A program made the position numbers and the translations under genes. A stretch of 14,277 nucleotides of DNA, from the NCBI GenBank assembly GCA_964611645.1, contig CAZTAO010000084.1, positions 1 through 14,277 on the forward strand, read 5' to 3'. This document shows positions 11,724 to 14,277 of the stretch, piece after piece. The stretch comes from CAZTAO01 sp964611645 (lineage in GTDB: Bacteria; Armatimonadota; UBA5829). Each line of letters opens with the position of its first letter. Position 1 is the first letter of the stretch. The notes beneath the pieces were generated by a model, which saw nothing but the letters and a program-made list of their open reading frames with translations, did not search any database and had not been told where the DNA came from.

Positions 11724-13328
11724 ATGAAAAACACATTGTATTATGGCGATAATCTGGATGTTATGCGGGAGTTCATTGCGGATGAGTCGGTGGACCTGGT
11801 GTATCTGGACCCGCCTTTCAACTCCGCTCGGGACTACAATGTGCTGTTCAAGCAGTCCAAGAAGGACGAGAACCAGGCGCAGATAACCGCATTCACCGAT
11901 ACCTGGCAGTGGAGCAAGAAGCACTACGATGAGTTCTTCGACAACCCCGTCAACGCCCGCCTGTTCGACCTGATGTCCGCCCTGCACAAGATACTCGGCC
12001 AGAGCGAGATGATGGCGTATCTGGTAATGATGGCCCCAAGGCTCCTGGAACTGCACCGGGTCCTCAAGCCGACTGGAAGCCTGTATTTGCACTGCGATCC
12101 GGCAGCAAGCCACTATCTGAAGTTGGTGCTAGATGCCGTATTCGGCCCAAGTCGCTTCCTGAATGAGATAATCTGGAAGCGAACCAATGCGCACAGTTCT
12201 GCCAATCGATATGGCCCGATCCACGATGTATTGCTGTTCTATGGCAGGTCTGACAAGTTCACGTGGAACCCCCAATACCGCCGGTACGACGTATCATACA
12301 TCACTAACTTCTTTCGACACGAAGACGAGAACGGGAGATATCAACTCGACAACATTACCGGCTCCGGCACTCGCAACGGCGAATCTGGACTTCCGTGGCG
12401 GGGCGTAGACGTTACAAAGCGGGGAAGACATTGGATGCACCCGCCGTCTGAACTGGAAAAGCTGGACGCTGCTGGGTTCATCTACTGGCCAGACAGGGGC
12501 GAAATGCCACGCTACAAGAGATACTTGGACAAGATGCCTGGCGTCCCTCTACAGGACGTCATTGAAGACGTGCCTCCGATCAGTGCACACGCTGCCGAGC
12601 GTATGGGCTATCCCACGCAGAAGCCCCTCGCCCTGCTGGAACGCATCATCAATGCCTCTTCCAACCCCGGCGATCTGGTACTGGACCCGTTTTGCGGGTG
12701 CGGGACTGCGGTGGTGGCGGCGGAGAAGCTGGGGCGGAAGTGGATTGGGATCGATGTTACCTATATCGCCCTGGACCTGATGATCAGCCGCCTGGCAAAT
12801 GACTTCGGCCTCGCTCGTGGCAAGGAATACGAAGTAAAGGGCGACCCCAAAGACGCCTACTCAGCCCAGAAGCTCTTCGAGGAAAGCCCGAAGCAGTTCG
12901 AGATATGGGCCGTGGGGCTAGTGGCCGGTGTGCCGCAACCTGACAAGAGCGGCGACAAGGGCATCGACGGCAAGGTCTATTTCCGTGACCTGCAGGGTAA
13001 TCTGCAATGCGCTGTCTGCCAGGTAAAGGGCGGCCACCTCACCCCGAGCCTAATACGCGACTTCTCGCATGTAATCGAGCGTGAGAAAGCAGCCATGGGC
13101 TTCTTCATCTGCCTGCAGACCCCGTCCAAGGGAATGTACAACGAAGCCGAAGAGATAGGCTTCTTCACAGCCCCCAGCGGCCGAAAAATCCCCAAACTAC
13201 AAATCCGCACCATACAGGAACTGCTCAAAGAGAACAAAACATTCGACTTCCCCCAAGGCTATTCCCTCAAGAGTGGGTCGGGAAAGAAGATTACGAGGGA
13301 TTCTGAGCAGGGGACGATGGAGTTGTGA
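11724..13328 (+). CDS. Site-specific DNA methyltransferase fused to a PD-(D/E)XK-like nuclease domain
   Basis: A 534-residue two-domain protein. Residues 1-365 are a beta-class DNA methyltransferase: catalytic motif IV DPPF (29-32) first, a central target-recognition region (about 145-290), and the SAM-binding motif I DPFCGCGTA (321-329) last, after YPTQKPLALLERI. DPPF suggests N6-adenine methylation. Residues about 390-500 look like an Mrr-like restriction-endonuclease domain: FEIWAVGLV, then DKGIDG with Asp415, then CAVCQVKGG with Gln433-x-Lys435, the (E/Q)-x-K half of the active site. One chain could thus both modify and cut DNA, as in type IIG-like enzymes. No separate restriction or specificity gene is visible. 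The start is ATG 11724 (MKNTLYYGDNLDVM, typical of the family), directly at the promoter's start point. A membrane-protein gene follows after 28 nt. Confidence 0.88.
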   Translation: MKNTLYYGDNLDVMREFIADESVDLVYLDPPFNSARDYNVLFKQSKKDENQAQITAFTDTWQWSKKHYDEFFDNPVNARLFDLMSALHKILGQSEMMAYLVMMAPRLLELHRVLKPTGSLYLHCDPAASHYLKLVLDAVFGPSRFLNEIIWKRTNAHSSANRYGPIHDVLLFYGRSDKFTWNPQYRRYDVSYITNFFRHEDENGRYQLDNITGSGTRNGESGLPWRGVDVTKRGRHWMHPPSELEKLDAAGFIYWPDRGEMPRYKRYLDKMPGVPLQDVIEDVPPISAHAAERMGYPTQKPLALLERIINASSNPGDLVLDPFCGCGTAVVAAEKLGRKWIGIDVTYIALDLMISRLANDFGLARGKEYEVKGDPKDAYSAQKLFEESPKQFEIWAVGLVAGVPQPDKSGDKGIDGKVYFRDLQGNLQCAVCQVKGGHLTPSLIRDFSHVIEREKAAMGFFICLQTPSKGMYNEAEEIGFFTAPSGRKIPKLQIRTIQELLKENKTFDFPQGYSLKSGSGKKITRDSEQGTMEL

Positions 13329-13356
13329 AGGTAGACTTGCGCGCCTTGTATGAGGC

Positions 13357-14091
13357 GTGGCGAACGAAGGACGGACCAATTTGGACGGCATAACTCTCCT
13401 AAGCATAGTGACGGCAGTAGCGTCGGTAGTGCTTGCCGTTGTCGCGCTATGGGTCGCATTTGTGACTCTGAGGAAGACTACGGAACACCTGTTTCGCGTA
13501 GTGGAAGCGTCTTCCGGGAAAAGAATGACCGTTCGATATCCCAAGGGCTTCTACCAGTTCGACCTCTATATCAAGAATCTGGGTTTGCCTTTTCCGAAGA
13601 TGTCTGTCGTCCTCAGTTTCCGGCCGGAGGATGGACCAGGCACACTATCCCACTCACTCAGTGCGATCGACATCATGACGGATGCTTCAACCCCTGATGC
13701 GGAGAACGTGGCCACTGGTCTGGTCGTGAAGTTCGGATTGCGATCACACGAGATCAGGGAGACCGACGCGCCCATATTGTGCATGCTCAAGGATGTCCGC
13801 AGGCAGGGCGCGTGGCTCTCCGTGTACTGTGGTGGTTATCTGGTCAGGACGATCTATCTGGATTCGATTCGCGAACGATTGAAACGCAGGTACCGCTATA
13901 CTGTGCTCTCGGTAGCCCGTAGGCTACAGCTTGGTTTCTACGCGAAGAGGGCAGAGTCCTGGCAGGCACGCTTCCCAATACCCAGAACGATGCTGCTGCC
14001 TGATGCGGTTACTGCGTTTATCAGGAATCTCCGGAGCACGCTACCCCCGGAACCGCCCGATGAAGCAGAGAAACAGCCCCCGGCACGATAG
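13357..14091 (+). CDS. Hypothetical single-pass membrane protein
   Basis: I do not recognise this 244-residue protein. One transmembrane helix lies near residues 12-37 (ITLLSIVTAVASVVLAVVALWVAFVTL), followed by a basic RKTTEHL. The part after it is beta-rich (FDLYIKNLGLPFPKMSVVLSF, GAWLSVYCGGYLVRTIYL), suggesting a small sandwich domain. Then come a strongly basic stretch (RERLKRRYRYTVLSVARRLQ) and a Pro/Glu tail. The Arg/Lys after the helix suggests that the C-terminal domain is cytoplasmic. The start is uncertain: GTG 13357 has GAGG almost touching it, whereas TTG 13381 has GAAGGA 9 nt upstream; an in-frame TGA at 13351 rules out anything earlier. Its 28-nt distance from the methyltransferase-nuclease gene suggests cotranscription and perhaps a shared role, such as a defence accessory. 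This is inference only. Confidence 0.7.
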   Translation: MANEGRTNLDGITLLSIVTAVASVVLAVVALWVAFVTLRKTTEHLFRVVEASSGKRMTVRYPKGFYQFDLYIKNLGLPFPKMSVVLSFRPEDGPGTLSHSLSAIDIMTDASTPDAENVATGLVVKFGLRSHEIRETDAPILCMLKDVRRQGAWLSVYCGGYLVRTIYLDSIRERLKRRYRYTVLSVARRLQLGFYAKRAESWQARFPIPRTMLLPDAVTAFIRNLRSTLPPEPPDEAEKQPPAR

Positions 14092-14103
14092 ATGGGCGAT
14101 TCT

Positions 14104-14171
14104 GGGAGAGTGCGAGAATCGAACACGCAGGCGGTGATCGGGGGGTAGCGCCCTCTCTCTAGCTCTCTCCC
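14104..14171 (-). other. tRNA-like remnant (T arm and acceptor stem)
   Basis: On the minus strand, GCGTG-TTCGATT-CTCGC resembles a T arm with a consensus loop and one T-T mismatch. It is followed by ACTCTCCC, whose CTCTCCC pairs with GGGAGAG 61 nt upstream (14165-14171). No proper D or anticodon arm fits between, the span is short, and no CCA is encoded. It is most likely a decayed tRNA or a chance assembly; the GGGAGAG also belongs to another hairpin (14163-14171/14174-14182). Confidence 0.3.
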
Positions 14172-14230
14172 TCGGGAGAGAGGATTACGCTTTCTGCATT
14201 CCGTACCAACACCCCGCAAAAACCTGTAGC

Positions 14231-14267
14231 GTGTTACCACATACTAAAGTAATGTGGTAAATAACAC
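14231..14267. promoter_or_regulatory. Operator-like inverted repeat overlapping a possible rightward promoter
   Basis: ACCACAT (14236-14242) pairs with ATGTGGT (14252-14258) around 9 nt. The arms extend with GTGTT (14231-14235) and AACAC (14263-14267) past a 4-nt asymmetry. Within it, TTACCA (14234-14239) and TAAATA (14258-14263) are 18 nt apart and could form a promoter directed off the right edge. A dyad over a promoter is the usual layout for an autoregulated gene; that gene would lie outside the window. Confidence 0.45.
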
Positions 14268-14277
14268 GGTACAGAAA

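Overview
This window looks like a chromosomal segment of a moderately GC-rich bacterium, most likely an Armatimonadota member or a close relative. The best clue is the prepilin-like protein on the minus strand (9147-9839). Its GFTLIELLVVIAIIAILA helix followed by FPVFAKAREKAR, and its C-terminal His-Asp-Gly-rich H-x9-DG motif, are typical of pilins that are abundant in that phylum. A UroD-like enzyme, a Gfo/Idh/MocA oxidoreductase, a GH2-type secreted protein and a phosphodiester glycosidase fit the same background. The placement is inference, because no phylogenetic marker beyond rsmI is present.

Layout. Positions 1-630 (minus) hold the 5' part of a secreted glycoside-hydrolase-2-like gene that runs off the left edge. 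Diverging from it are a phasin-like protein (878-1213), a tandem palindromic repeat, a phosphodiester glycosidase-domain protein (1346-2194) and an aldo/keto reductase (2248-3165) that ends at a strong hairpin terminator. A Gfo/Idh/MocA oxidoreductase (3359-4372) has its own promoter. A WG-repeat lipoprotein lies on the minus strand (4506-5483). A PfkB-type sugar-phosphate kinase and a TatA-like protein (5688-6853) form a small operon. Next come a selenocysteine tRNA (6902-6998) and a SpoIID/LytB-domain exported protein (7015-8271), whose 3' end overlaps convergent rsmI (8207-9055, minus). A pilin-like gene lies upstream of rsmI on the same strand. After a 500-nt gene-poor stretch comes a UroD-family enzyme (10354-11352).

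The right end has the character of an accessory region. A 370-nt intergenic stretch carries a 56-bp repeat (two near-identical copies and one decayed copy) and two further hairpins. It leads into a DNA methyltransferase fused to a PD-(D/E)XK-like nuclease domain (11724-13328), apparently expressed from a leaderless promoter. Twenty-eight bases downstream is an unrecognised single-pass membrane protein (13357-14091). The window closes with a tRNA-like remnant and an operator-like palindrome that overlaps a possible promoter firing off the right edge.

How genes may work together. The phosphodiester glycosidase, oxidoreductases, sugar kinase and GH2-like protein suggest carbohydrate use, but no single pathway can be reconstructed. 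The methyltransferase-nuclease fusion and the membrane protein are the best candidates for a little-described defence module. The intergenic spaces are rich in small palindromic and heptameric repeats, several sharing an AGCGAAGC loop.
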